NCBI GenBank assembly: GCA_035342095.1
Contig: DAOQWL010000016.1
Location: 1-64,000, forward strand
DNA length: 64,000 nt
Direction: 5' to 3'
Origin: PLanc-01 sp035342095
GTDB lineage: Bacteria > Planctomycetota > Phycisphaerae > Sedimentisphaerales > Anaerobacaceae
The notes under the pieces are model-generated. The model was not told the origin of the DNA. It ran no database searches and saw nothing but the letters and a program-made list of their open reading frames with translations. A program made the translations under genes and the position numbers. Shown piece after piece: positions 1 through 8,790 of the stretch. Position 1 is the stretch's first letter. Each line of letters begins with the position of its first letter.

Positions 1-1
1 C

Positions 2-47
2 TGGCTGGTTTTGACCCGATCCCCGGTGGCTGGGTTTAACCCGATCC
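2..47. repeat. Two tandem 21-bp direct repeats, possible IS-element terminus
   Basis: Two near-identical 21-base units sit at 2-22 and 27-47. They share TGGCTGG, then TTT, then ACCCGATCC, and differ at two or three bases. Multiple short subterminal repeats are known for IS21-family ends, so this may be the edge of an insertion sequence lying mostly outside the window. Only one edge is visible, no transposase is present and the outer boundary cannot be seen, so the IS assignment is inference. The units lie in frame with the following coding tail. Confidence 0.4.
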
Positions 48-271
48 GTGACACCGGAGAGCACATCGAGGACTGGGGAGCAATCCGAAAGGACGCGGTG
101 AGTTCTTGGAATGACTACAGCACGACTGCCTGGCTCGACAGAGGGTACGATGGGATCCAGGGTATCATGAAGTTCGACCAGATTCCGTCAGCCCCAGCAC
201 CAGGGGCAGTCCTGCCGGCCTGGCTCGGCTCAGCAGGCGTGCGATTCTGGCGTCGGCGAAAGGAAATGTAA
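2..271 (+). CDS. C-terminal part of a PEP-CTERM-type surface protein (5' end missing)
   Basis: An open frame runs from the window edge to a TAA stop at 269-271. Its last ~28 residues show a PEP-CTERM-like sorting signal: a PAPGA-type motif, a short hydrophobic stretch (AVLPAWLGSAGV) and a terminal RRRKE basic cluster. In known systems this tail is recognised and processed by an exosortase, and the protein goes to the envelope or extracellular matrix; planctomycetes carry many. The body (WNDYSTTAWLDRGYDGIQG) is not recognised. The first ~15 codons read through the tandem repeats, so the gene may have been truncated by an insertion and only the tail be ancestral. It could equally be an intact gene entering from the left. 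Confidence 0.55.
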   Translation, partial: WLVLTRSPVAGFNPIRDTGEHIEDWGAIRKDAVSSWNDYSTTAWLDRGYDGIQGIMKFDQIPSAPAPGAVLPAWLGSAGVRFWRRRKEM

Positions 272-316
272 CAGATCCGTTTTATTCCTTAACCAACGCA
301 GAACACGCTGCTTCCA

Positions 317-1150
317 TCAGGAGGGCCCTGAGGTGTCGCCCGCCTTCGGGTCCTCGTGTCTTCTGATGCATCCGTGCTGCGGCGAAACACAGCCGGACAC
401 CTCCGGCCTAGTCACCAACTGCCGCACCTTGTGAACCAGTTTGGAACAGAAGAACCGGGTCGGGAACTCCAGGTCGTTGCTGCGGAACGCCCGGACGATC
501 TCGCGGTTGCCCTGAATCATCCCCCGAACCGTATTGGCCTGCCCGCCCATACGCATTCGAACCAATGGTCTCGGCACGTACTGCACGCGGATGCGGTTCT
601 TCTCGATGAAGCGAAGCATCAACTCGAAATCCCCGGCAATCCGATAGACAGGATCATAGCCACCGAGCCTCCGATACACGGCAGTCTGACAAAAGAACGT
701 CGGATGAGGGGGCACCCACCCACGATAAAAGGCCATCGGACGATACTCGCCAGCCCGCCAGTATCGCAGGATTCGATGGGACCCCTGGCGCTTCACGTAT
801 ACGAGGTCTCCATAGACCCCGTCGACATGATCCTCTCGTATGGCAGCGGTAACGTCGCCGATCACTGCAGACGAGGCGTAGACATCGTCCGCATTCAGAA
901 ACGCAACCACCTCTCCCGCAGCCAAAGCGAGCCCTTTGTTCATGGCATCGTAGATGCCCCGGTCCGGCTCGGAGATGAACTTCTTGATCCGCCCATTGTG
1001 CCGACGGATGACGTCCTGCGTACCATCCGTCGATCCGCCATCGACGATGATGTGTTCGAGATCGTCGTATTCCTGATCGCAGACACTCTGGATCGTGTCT
1101 TCGATCGTGGCGGCACTGTTGAAACAGACTGTAACGATGGAGACCCTCAT
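317..1150 (-). CDS. Family 2 glycosyltransferase (exopolysaccharide)
   Basis: A GT-A fold transferase of about 277 residues, the last gene of the polysaccharide operon. The start MRVSIVTVCFN at 1150 gives the usual GT2 first beta strand; the frame is open about 41 codons further upstream but that part has no GT2 character. Visible motifs are IVDGGSTDGT (nucleotide binding), SEPDRGIYDAMNKG and FLNADD (the DxD-like metal site), a pattern seen in WcaA/WcaE-type polysaccharide transferases. It probably adds one sugar from a nucleotide sugar to the lipid-linked repeat unit at the cytoplasmic face. The C-terminal tail is rich in Arg and Pro and is not recognised. Donor and linkage cannot be read. 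Confidence 0.85.
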   Translation of the reverse strand: MRVSIVTVCFNSAATIEDTIQSVCDQEYDDLEHIIVDGGSTDGTQDVIRRHNGRIKKFISEPDRGIYDAMNKGLALAAGEVVAFLNADDVYASSAVIGDVTAAIREDHVDGVYGDLVYVKRQGSHRILRYWRAGEYRPMAFYRGWVPPHPTFFCQTAVYRRLGGYDPVYRIAGDFELMLRFIEKNRIRVQYVPRPLVRMRMGGQANTVRGMIQGNREIVRAFRSNDLEFPTRFFCSKLVHKVRQLVTRPEVSGCVSPQHGCIRRHEDPKAGDTSGPS

Positions 1151-1203
1151 ACTATCCTGTTCGGAGCGGAAACGGCAGATGCGTCGCTCTGGTTGACTGC
1201 CCC

Positions 1204-1983
1204 CTATTTCACAGAGGAACCTCCAGCCGTCGAACCACGTTCGCGTCTGCATTCGACGAACACGCTCGGACACCGGCAGGGAGCAAGCCGCCCAATCACT
1301 CTATCGCATGCCCAGAACAAGGGTAACGTCGCAAACAGCACCCGAGGGACAGGCACATAGTGATTGCCGCGCCATCGGATGATCTCCAAACCTGCAGAGC
1401 AGCAGAAACTGCGGATACTCCCGGGCGCATACCACCGCGAGGTCACATCGCGAGACAGGCTCTTGCCCCGCAGGTTAACGACAAGGGCAGCGGGAAATAG
1501 AACACTTGTCAGACAAGGAAATGAGAAGATCAAACGGCCGCGCGTCTCCATTCGCGAGGCCAGTTCTCGAATCGCCCGACTGGGATCAGACAACCGGCCC
1601 AGAACATTTACCATGATAACATAGTCATGGATGCGGAGGTCGATGTCGCAATCAAAGACCGACATGGCGCGGAATTCGGGCTGCCTGACATCGCACTGTG
1701 AATGAAGACGACTCCGAGCGACCTCCAGCATTTCCTTACTGATGTCCGTAGCCGTGATGATTGCTCCCCAGCGGGCGAGCGATTCCGTGATTCGCCCGGT
1801 TCCACAACCGATTTCCAGCACCCTCTTGCCCCGCCAATCCTCGCAGAAGCCCCGGAGAACTTCGATCTGCCTGCGATGACCCCAATGGCCCGCCAGGCCG
1901 CCAAAACGGACGCGGTCATACTGCTTCGCGGTTCTCTCGTACAACAGGTAATCGGCGGCAGTCGATATCGGTTTCTCAGCCAC
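1204..1983 (-). CDS. SAM-dependent methyltransferase
   Basis: Class I methyltransferase of about 259 residues. Motif I is VLEIGCGTGRITESLA, followed by the acidic strand end TATDIS, and a post-motif strand (YVIMVNVLGRL). I chose the GTG start at 1983 because AAGGA lies five bases upstream; an ATG 30 bases earlier (2013) is in frame with a poorer site. The 3' end of the upstream glycosyltransferase overlaps it by eight bases, indicating translational coupling. In this operon it probably methylates a sugar or caps the growing glycan. The C-terminal half (SRWYAPGSIRSFCCSAGLEI) matches small-molecule methyltransferases; the substrate is unknown. Confidence 0.8.
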   Translation of the reverse strand: MAEKPISTAADYLLYERTAKQYDRVRFGGLAGHWGHRRQIEVLRGFCEDWRGKRVLEIGCGTGRITESLARWGAIITATDISKEMLEVARSRLHSQCDVRQPEFRAMSVFDCDIDLRIHDYVIMVNVLGRLSDPSRAIRELASRMETRGRLIFSFPCLTSVLFPAALVVNLRGKSLSRDVTSRWYAPGSIRSFCCSAGLEIIRWRGNHYVPVPRVLFATLPLFWACDRVIGRLAPCRCPSVFVECRRERGSTAGGSSVK

Positions 1984-3193
1984 GGCGATCCTTAGCCCCC
2001 ACCATACGCTCATAGAGCGAGATCGTTTTCCTCGCGGCGGCATTCAAAGACAACTCCGCAGCCCTGAGCACGCCGGCGCGCTCGACCGCCCGACGTACCT
2101 CGACGTTGCTCGCCGCAGACCGAATGGCGGATGCAAGACTCGCGGCCGAGAAGCCGTCGGTCAGAATCCCGGCCGTACCATGGTCGAGGAGTTCGGGACA
2201 TCCGCCGACCGGGGTCGAAATAACGCATTTGCCCATGGCCATGGCCTCCATGGCCACCATAGGATAGTCGGAAGGTCCGCGGCTGGTTTCCCAGGGAATC
2301 ACCACGAAGTCCGATTCCGCGTACAAATCCTCGATCCGATCCACGACGCCAACCAGATGCACACACCCGCCGATCTGCAATTCCCCGATCCGCTTGTGGA
2401 CCTGATCGTAGCCGGTTGCATACTCCTTGATTCGGCTCTGGTTCTCAATCGCCGCAACAAGAGAAATCCGGAGGCGCTCATCAATCAGCAGCTTCACCGC
2501 GTGCAGCAATTGGATCAGGCCCTTCTCCCTCGACGTGTTTCCGACGTACAAGACACGAAGTGAACCGCCATTTTGGGAGAAATATCGGAGCGGCCCGCAG
2601 TGCTCCTTGGGCTGAAACCGCCGCGTGTCCACACACATGGGAATGCATTCAATCTGCTCGGGCGGGACGCCCACCTCTTCGATGGATTGGCGGACGTTGC
2701 CTGTGACCGCCACGACCTTGTCCAGCCTGCGAAGGAGCGAGCGAGCCAACAGCGGCCTCTCCCACCACCGACTGTATACTCCACCTTTGGCCCCTAGAGG
2801 GCAGTAGAGCGAATGCAAACGGACCGAAGTCCTGCGGTCGGCCGCCAGAGGGAGAATGGCATAGGGAAACGTCCCCGAGTGCGAGTGAACCACGTCAAGG
2901 CGAGTCTCTCGCAGACGCTTCTTCAGCCTCTGACGCAGGGAATACAGGGTCCCGAGCCCCTTGCGAACGAGCCCGCTCCCGCCGCACGCCGACGACCGCA
3001 CAATCTCCCCCAATGGACTGCCCGTCAATCGACCTGCATCATCCTGCGACATCGAGGTGAGCAACTCGACGTCCAGTCCCTCTCGCTTCAGCTCCAGGGC
3101 CAGTGAGACGCAATTCGACGCACTCCCCCCCACCGCCGCCCCCGACGGCGTCGGCAACAAACGAGGCATGAGATAACACACCCGGATTGGCAT
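1976..3193 (-). CDS. GT4-type glycosyltransferase
   Basis: A GT-B fold retaining transferase of 405 residues. The N-terminal half starts with VCYLMPRLLPTPSGAAVGG, the loop that contacts the acceptor. The C-terminal half has VLYVGNTSREKGLIQLLHA and an acidic donor-binding region (VVIPWETSRGPSDYPMVAME, then AMGKCVISTPVGG and ELLDHGTAGIL), as in GT4 enzymes. The initiator is close behind an AAGGAG (one base), so the true start may be a few codons downstream. Seven bases separate it from the upstream glycosyltransferase. It is predicted to extend the exopolysaccharide repeat unit in the cytoplasm; sugar specificity is unknown. Confidence 0.88.
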   Translation of the reverse strand: MPIRVCYLMPRLLPTPSGAAVGGSASNCVSLALELKREGLDVELLTSMSQDDAGRLTGSPLGEIVRSSACGGSGLVRKGLGTLYSLRQRLKKRLRETRLDVVHSHSGTFPYAILPLAADRRTSVRLHSLYCPLGAKGGVYSRWWERPLLARSLLRRLDKVVAVTGNVRQSIEEVGVPPEQIECIPMCVDTRRFQPKEHCGPLRYFSQNGGSLRVLYVGNTSREKGLIQLLHAVKLLIDERLRISLVAAIENQSRIKEYATGYDQVHKRIGELQIGGCVHLVGVVDRIEDLYAESDFVVIPWETSRGPSDYPMVAMEAMAMGKCVISTPVGGCPELLDHGTAGILTDGFSAASLASAIRSAASNVEVRRAVERAGVLRAAELSLNAAARKTISLYERMVGAKDRRG

Positions 3194-3199
3194 TCTCCT

Positions 3200-4327
3200 T
3201 CAATCCTTCCGCGAGACCGTAGCAAGATAGTCTTGATAGACTGCATACGTTCGACGCGCTGTCTCCTCCCATCTGAACATGCGGATCCGCTGTTCTGCCT
3301 TCTTCTGTAATTCCTGACGCAATTCATGGTCATTCAAGACCCGCGCAAAGACAGCAGCCGTCTGCTCGCAATGAGTAGCCTCCGGACTGACAGCAACAGC
3401 GGCATCGCCAGCCACCTCCGTAAGAGCAGGGATGTTCGAACAGATGATCGGCACGCCATAGTGCATCGCTTCCAACAAAGGGAACCCAAACCCTTCAATG
3501 AACGACAGTAGCGCAAACAAGGAGGCATTCTGATACAGACACGCCAGATTCCCCGCAGGAAGGTGCCCCATGATTCTAACGTCTTCAGACTTGATCCGTT
3601 CGATTTCCTCCAGCGTTGCCGCATGTTTCTTGCCGACAAGGACCAGTTGTGTAACGGATTTGTCATATCTGGCTTTGAAGGCATTGAAAGCTCTCACCAA
3701 TCCCACAACATTCTTGTGTCTCTTCAGTTCACCGACATACAGAATATAGGGCTTCCGAATCCTCATCCTGGAGAGAAATTGATCCGAGGCAGGCATGTCA
3801 ACCTGCGGTGTGAAACCATGATGAATAACAGAGATATGGTTTGCATCCTTGAGTCGCCCATACCTGACGATTTCGTCCCGCGTCGCACTGGAAATGGCGA
3901 TAATCCTGCTGCATCTCCTCATCGCATTTCTCATCGCGCCGCGAAGATAAAGGCTCTTACCCCAAGAGAAACCATCGTAGCTGTTCGGCCGTGAAAAGTA
4001 CCGAACATCGTGAAACGTACATATACCCCTCTTCATCGCCAAGGGCCAGTTCCCTGTCAGACAGTGAAACACATCGAAATGGCTGGCAATGGTCCCACCC
4101 AATCGCAGGTACTCAAGCTCCCGACGAATGCCAAGATTGGGAATTCTCCGCTCGAATACTGTGACACCATGGGGTACGGCGTAGTCACCACACCCCCCCG
4201 GCTTCAGGATCACATGATACTCGTTAGCCGGGTACAACTTCACAATGTTCTCGATGATGCTGGCAGAGTAATTGCTCATACCGGTTCTCTCTGCGGCAAT
4301 CCCCGTTCCATCCCAGAGGACCCTCAT
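3200..4327 (-). CDS. GT4-type glycosyltransferase (mannosyltransferase-like)
   Basis: A 375-residue GT-B transferase. It opens with MRVLWDGTGIAAERTGMSNY, typical of GT4 enzymes with a Gly-rich acceptor loop. The donor half shows ILYVGELKRHKNVVGLVRAF, the E-x7-E type motif in SFIEGFGFPLLEAMHYG, and VPIICSNIPALTEVAGDAA. This arrangement is common in mannosyl- or rhamnosyl-transferases of O-antigen and EPS clusters. It lies between two other transferases in the same transcript. Acceptor and donor are not deducible. Confidence 0.88.
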   Translation of the reverse strand: MRVLWDGTGIAAERTGMSNYSASIIENIVKLYPANEYHVILKPGGCGDYAVPHGVTVFERRIPNLGIRRELEYLRLGGTIASHFDVFHCLTGNWPLAMKRGICTFHDVRYFSRPNSYDGFSWGKSLYLRGAMRNAMRRCSRIIAISSATRDEIVRYGRLKDANHISVIHHGFTPQVDMPASDQFLSRMRIRKPYILYVGELKRHKNVVGLVRAFNAFKARYDKSVTQLVLVGKKHAATLEEIERIKSEDVRIMGHLPAGNLACLYQNASLFALLSFIEGFGFPLLEAMHYGVPIICSNIPALTEVAGDAAVAVSPEATHCEQTAAVFARVLNDHELRQELQKKAEQRIRMFRWEETARRTYAVYQDYLATVSRKD

Positions 4328-4423
4328 CAGTGCGTGTCCCCTGTCTCGGGAACGGCGAACATCATCGGCAAATTACCCCCGTACGACTGTTCTTTGCTCA
4401 TGTGCTCACACAATACCGAGGAT

Positions 4424-5311
4424 TCACACTCGACGGCCATCCGCAGGACGATAACCCATGAACCCAGTTATCAGGGCGCGACAACTGCCTGCATAGTAGC
4501 GCAACGCATGGGAGTCTCCCTTCAGGATGCCATGATACACCATTCCGGAGAATCTCCTTGCTAGGAGAACCCACAACATCCCAAGCCAATAGACATAGTC
4601 TCTTCTCAAGTGCTTTCGAATGAGAGCGCCCCATCCTCGATTCATCCCGTATGCTCTCTCGCGCCGCTCGTAAAACAAGTCAGACTTGCACTTGCCCTGT
4701 TTCCTGTGATACACCCTGATCATGGGATCAAACACGACCGAACCCACGGGACTACACGCGGCGACTCTAACGAGCAGATCCGTTTCTTCGGCGCTTGGAT
4801 AGCATGCACCAAGGCCGAAGTCCTCATCAAAACCGCGTACTCTCTCAAAGCTGTGGGCTCTGATGAAGATCGCAATTGACGGAGCCAACCACAGTTGTCT
4901 CCGCTTCATGGAGATGCACTCGCCTGGATATCGGAAGAAAGGCGCCAGCGAACATGGGTCGTGAATACTCCCAACCACAACATCTCGATTGCATTCAACA
5001 AGACGCTGAACAGCAGCGCCAACCGTATCCACGCCATAGAAGCAGTCGTCATCTGGAAATGCAAGGATTTCACCGCACGCAATTCTGCTCCCCACGTTTC
5101 TCGCATGAGAGAGTCCGTACCGCTGAATGCGTTCTACTCTGACGTCCACACTGCTTCTGAATGGGCCAACAACCTCGTCGATCTCGTGACTCCCTTGTAT
5201 GACGATGACAACCTCTATATCTCGGTGCGTCTGACCTGCAATCGACTCCAGCAGCCTCCCGATCTGCTCGCATCTCCGTCCCGTTGTGCCTACTATCAAG
5301 GAGACCTTCAT
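4424..5311 (-). CDS. Family 2 glycosyltransferase
   Basis: A 295-residue GT-A protein. The start MKVSLIVGTTGRR leads straight into the first strand. Key motifs are VVIVIQGS, YGLSHARNVGSRIACGEI and AFPDDDCFY, where the DDD is the metal-binding site, plus a later ACYPSAEETDLLVRV that resembles the catalytic ED region of GT2 enzymes. A weakly hydrophobic stretch near residues 237-252 (YVYWLGMLWVLLARRF) suggests membrane association. It starts six bases after the stop of the upstream membrane protein, consistent with one operon. A 96-bp untranslated spacer follows before the next gene. Confidence 0.85.
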   Translation of the reverse strand: MKVSLIVGTTGRRCEQIGRLLESIAGQTHRDIEVVIVIQGSHEIDEVVGPFRSSVDVRVERIQRYGLSHARNVGSRIACGEILAFPDDDCFYGVDTVGAAVQRLVECNRDVVVGSIHDPCSLAPFFRYPGECISMKRRQLWLAPSIAIFIRAHSFERVRGFDEDFGLGACYPSAEETDLLVRVAACSPVGSVVFDPMIRVYHRKQGKCKSDLFYERRERAYGMNRGWGALIRKHLRRDYVYWLGMLWVLLARRFSGMVYHGILKGDSHALRYYAGSCRALITGFMGYRPADGRRV

Positions 5312-5317
5312 TCTGAC

Positions 5318-6604
5318 TCAGAACAGATCGAAGTAGTGCTTTATGTCAAAGCTCAGTATGGCCACAGACAGGGCAACCCATATGCTCCACACCAATGCCT
5401 GTTTATGCCTCAGACGGCCACAGTACCCGAATATCGACAACATGATCAGGAGAGGTGTGACCTGATCGCGGTGCCTGACCCCTCCGAGAAAAGGAAACAG
5501 AGAGTAGAACAGCACCAATCCGAGAACAAGGAATATGATGAGAAATGCTCCCTGGAAATCCGATTTGCACAGATTATATCCGCCGGCCACGCAGAAAGGA
5601 AACATAACATACCAGAAGAGATTGCTGACCTTGAGAAGATCCGCAACCCCGTCGCACGTAATCCGCAGTGGACTGGGCGTGAACAGAAAATGGGCGGCAC
5701 TCAGTGGTACGGCAATTGGGTCTTGGGGATCAAATCTGCCCATTGAGTAACCATGACGAGCTGCCGCAGAAAATGACTGCTCGCTTAGCCGCTGAATCTC
5801 TTTCAAGCCCATCGCGGAGTCAAGCACAGCCACCACATGCGTGGTCTTTCCGATTGCCGGGACAAGCAACAGCAACAGCACAATCCCGCCAACTCTTCTC
5901 AACCCGCTCACAGGGCGCAGCAGAACCGTGAAGTGAACGATAATCAAACTGACGAGCAGGACCCCGACATAGATCCGAAGAGCCATCAGCGCAGCTATCG
6001 AGAATCCTAACATGCCGGCATCCAGCAGGGCAACTCTGCTGAAACAGCTGCGATGATAGCACAGCATGCTCGACACGATCAGAAAACCAACCAGTGTCTC
6101 CTTCAAATTCACGGCAGACCAATAAACCAGATTGGGCCAGAAAGTCACGATCACCACAGAACTCAGGGCAACCTGCCGCGAAAACAGTCTCTCCGCCAGA
6201 CAATACACTGGGAGCAACACCATGGCGCCAAGAAAGGAATTGGTTATCTTGCAGAGAAAAGGATCAGGATAGAGTAAGGTGTGATATGCGTTGATGACAG
6301 GATACGCGATATTCGCGGAGCCCACATAGCGTACCAACTGTCCCATCTGATGCAGGTAAGGAAACCGCAACGTCTCCGCGATCCTGACCCCTTGTTGATA
6401 ATAGAAGGTCTCATCTGGATAGAAGTCGCCATGATTCAGAGTCATCGCCAACGAGAACAGTAGTCGTACAGCAAAGGCAAGAAGGAACAGATGGAACAAT
6501 CCCCGACGATTGCACGCCTTTTCTGCCATATGCTTGCTGTGGAAGCACACGCCAGCCACAAAGACGTACACCAGTATCAAACACAGGCTGCACAACACTA
6601 CCAT
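5318..6604 (-). CDS. Polytopic membrane protein, Wzy polymerase-like or GT-C-like
   Basis: A 428-residue protein with about ten hydrophobic helices. Between the first two helices lies an extracytoplasmic-type loop, HGDFYPDETFYYQQG, whose acidic pair resembles the DE motif of GT-C enzymes (PMT/ArnT family). Later helices and the large loop around residues 250-320 are equally compatible with an O-antigen polymerase. The operon has a Wzx-like flippase and no other polymerase candidate, so a Wzy role is attractive but is inference. The start at 6604 gives an immediate hydrophobic helix (MVVLCSLCLILVYVFVAG). Confidence 0.6.
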   Translation of the reverse strand: MVVLCSLCLILVYVFVAGVCFHSKHMAEKACNRRGLFHLFLLAFAVRLLFSLAMTLNHGDFYPDETFYYQQGVRIAETLRFPYLHQMGQLVRYVGSANIAYPVINAYHTLLYPDPFLCKITNSFLGAMVLLPVYCLAERLFSRQVALSSVVIVTFWPNLVYWSAVNLKETLVGFLIVSSMLCYHRSCFSRVALLDAGMLGFSIAALMALRIYVGVLLVSLIIVHFTVLLRPVSGLRRVGGIVLLLLLVPAIGKTTHVVAVLDSAMGLKEIQRLSEQSFSAAARHGYSMGRFDPQDPIAVPLSAAHFLFTPSPLRITCDGVADLLKVSNLFWYVMFPFCVAGGYNLCKSDFQGAFLIIFLVLGLVLFYSLFPFLGGVRHRDQVTPLLIMLSIFGYCGRLRHKQALVWSIWVALSVAILSFDIKHYFDLF

Positions 6605-6635
6605 CTTGAATCACTTCGTAATTCGACGCAATGGT

Positions 6636-7793
6636 CTATAAGTGCAGGAGATGCCTATACAAGCCAATGTATTCGTGCGCGACCCTTTCCCACGACAGAC
6701 TTCCAGCTACGGAGCGTGCGTGCCCTCCCATCTGACGACGGAGTTCATGGTCGTCCAGAAGCTTCGTCATTCTGTCGGCAAGGCCGGTTACGTCTCCATA
6801 CTTGACGACAAACCCACTGACGCCGTCTTCGATCAGGGTGGACATCCCAACCGTGTCGAATACGACGGCGGGACATCCTGAAGCCATTGCTTCCAAGGGA
6901 GCCAAGCCAAAGGATTCATACTGGCTGGTCTGCACGTATACATCGCTGGCGGCATAGACGGCCCTCAGCCGAGCCTGATCCAGGTTTCCCAAGTATCGTG
7001 TTCGTTCGGAAGGCCTATTGCTGAGAAGATGATGCTGACTTCCTTTCGGGCCGCTCACAAGCAGAAATGCCCCCTCTCGATCCATGCGGTCGAACGCTTC
7101 CAGCAACAGGGGGATGCCTTTGACCTCTCTGGTACCGCCGGCCATGAACACAATCTCGCTGTCAGGCGGCAGAGCATACTCGCTGCGGATGTCTCTTTCA
7201 ATTCCCGCCGACGGGAGTGTTTCCAGGAATTCGGCTTGCACACCATTCGGTATGACTGTGGCCGCATGCAGATCAGCTGAATAGCTTCGGCTCAGCACAT
7301 CCCGCAGGGAGTCCGACACAACAACCAACCGATCTACCTCGTTAATGAGCTCGCGTTCTGCTCGCTCATAGAGCCATGGGTGGTTGTAACCCATCTTCCT
7401 TTCGGCGCAGACGCAACCGTGAGCCGTGTACACCATCTTCCCCCGGATCAGTCTCCTCAAGAATACCGCAGATGTGATGCTCGCGGGAAATGTGACGAAG
7501 TGAACTACGTCAAAGGCCCTGGACAACAGGGTTGACAGGACGGACAATCCAAAGACGCATCGACAAGGCCCCGCATCCTCGTTCCCAGCGAGCAAGTGAA
7601 TAGCGTGCTTGACTGTCCCTTTCAGATTGAGTGGCCTAAACAGAGTGACATCCACATCAGCAGATTCTCGCAGCAATCGATAGAGGTTGTAACACACCCG
7701 CTGAGGGCCAGAACAGGATTGATCCCTCACCGTAGGGTACTCGCCCAACAACGCAACCTTGAGCCTACGATTCCATCGATCACTGTTACGCAT
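6636..7793 (-). CDS. GT4-type glycosyltransferase
   Basis: A GT-B protein of about 385 residues. LKVALLGEYPTVRDQSCSGPQRV is the N-terminal strand and acceptor loop. Donor-site motifs are VFMAGGTREVKGIPLLLEAF, the E-x7-E region QYESFGLAPLEAMASGCPAV and LIEDGVSGFVV. I chose the ATG at 7793 (MRNSDRW), preceded by GGAAGAAG; a TTG six codons upstream is in frame. It overlaps the stop of the upstream methyltransferase gene by eight bases, implying coupled translation. Predicted role: addition of a sugar to the exopolysaccharide precursor. Confidence 0.88.
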   Translation of the reverse strand: MRNSDRWNRRLKVALLGEYPTVRDQSCSGPQRVCYNLYRLLRESADVDVTLFRPLNLKGTVKHAIHLLAGNEDAGPCRCVFGLSVLSTLLSRAFDVVHFVTFPASITSAVFLRRLIRGKMVYTAHGCVCAERKMGYNHPWLYERAERELINEVDRLVVVSDSLRDVLSRSYSADLHAATVIPNGVQAEFLETLPSAGIERDIRSEYALPPDSEIVFMAGGTREVKGIPLLLEAFDRMDREGAFLLVSGPKGSQHHLLSNRPSERTRYLGNLDQARLRAVYAASDVYVQTSQYESFGLAPLEAMASGCPAVVFDTVGMSTLIEDGVSGFVVKYGDVTGLADRMTKLLDDHELRRQMGGHARSVAGSLSWERVAHEYIGLYRHLLHL

Positions 7794-8523
7794 GTTGTCT
7801 TCTTCCCGCAACTCCGATCAGCTTGTACTCGAGAGGCACCTTCATGACATGGCTGCCCAATTCGGCGATCATGAAGAGTCTCCATGCGGCCTTGAAAAGT
7901 GCATTCATAGCATATCGAATCACGGCCTTCAGCGTTCGAGGTGTCACTCGCTCGCCGCAGATCTGCAAAACGCTGAAATTCGTGATTGTGAAGATCTCTT
8001 TCAAAGTCTCCTCTGTGAAGCTCAATTCGTGCGTCAGGTCAACATATCGTTGCCGAGCGGCAAAAGGGCTATTCGCGTTCGGCACTGCACATATGAATAC
8101 CCCTTCCGATGTAAGCGATGTATTCGCGACGTCCAACAGCGACAGGATCTCATCTTTGTATAGGTGTTCCATGACGTCGGTGGCGACAATCGCGTCATAC
8201 GCGTCATTGTGATCCGCGAGAAATCTAAACAGGTCACATTGGGTGACATTCAGCCCGCGAGATCTCGCTATGGCCACCTGAGATTCACTCGCATCGACTC
8301 CCTCAACATTGACATACCCCATCGCCCGCAATGCGGAAACGAGGTATCCCGGCCCACAACCTATGTCAAGAATCCTGGCCGTGCGATCCTTCGGAAGGTA
8401 CTTTGAATACACCTGCCTCAGAACCCTCTCAAGCCGTTTGAATGACAATTCGTCAAAGGCATTGTGGTTCTCATATATTGCCTCGACGTAGTTTGAGTAT
8501 ACCCGCTTTCTGTAGCTATCCAT
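7786..8523 (-). CDS. SAM-dependent methyltransferase
   Basis: A 245-residue class I methyltransferase with motif I ILDIGCGPGYLVSALRAMG, acidic GVDASE and post-motif AIVATDVMEHLYKDE, matching the UbiG/Methyltransf_11 group. The start MDSYRKRVYS at 8523 has CGGAG seven bases upstream. It is the first gene after a 267-bp non-coding gap downstream of the flippase, and its stop overlaps the next transferase. It probably methylates a sugar intermediate of the EPS pathway; the specific substrate cannot be inferred. Confidence 0.82.
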   Translation of the reverse strand: MDSYRKRVYSNYVEAIYENHNAFDELSFKRLERVLRQVYSKYLPKDRTARILDIGCGPGYLVSALRAMGYVNVEGVDASESQVAIARSRGLNVTQCDLFRFLADHNDAYDAIVATDVMEHLYKDEILSLLDVANTSLTSEGVFICAVPNANSPFAARQRYVDLTHELSFTEETLKEIFTITNFSVLQICGERVTPRTLKAVIRYAMNALFKAAWRLFMIAELGSHVMKVPLEYKLIGVAGRRQHA

Positions 8524-8790
8524 ACGGCAACTCCGAGACCATGTTCTGCCAGCTTCCACTCACTCATCGACCACGCAATCGCCGGAAACACGGCCCGGAT
8601 TGTGGAGTAGATATCCACGAGGGCCGCTTCTCCTCGCGGAAGCCCCCTCCGCAAACACAAATGAGACGAACGGGCTGGTAATTATCAGATTTCCTCGCAA
8701 AAGAGCAGGACTCTCCTCCATGACAAGAGGAAGAGCACCTTGATGTCATGCCAGACTACAACGCCCAGTTCGGCGAGCAAGACACACGTC
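8524..8790. other. Intergenic gap in the EPS operon, possible gene remnant
   Basis: No supported gene. On the minus strand a short frame contains LLAELGVVVWHD, which loosely recalls the C-terminal IAELGSHVM of the neighbouring methyltransferase, and it is bounded by stops. This could be the decayed end of a related gene or chance. No terminator-like hairpin with a T tract is obvious, so transcription may continue through it. Confidence 0.3.

Noticed and set aside
8700..8790. A methyltransferase pseudogene on the minus strand
   Set aside because: Similarity is limited to a few residues (LAELG); too short to call a pseudogene with confidence.
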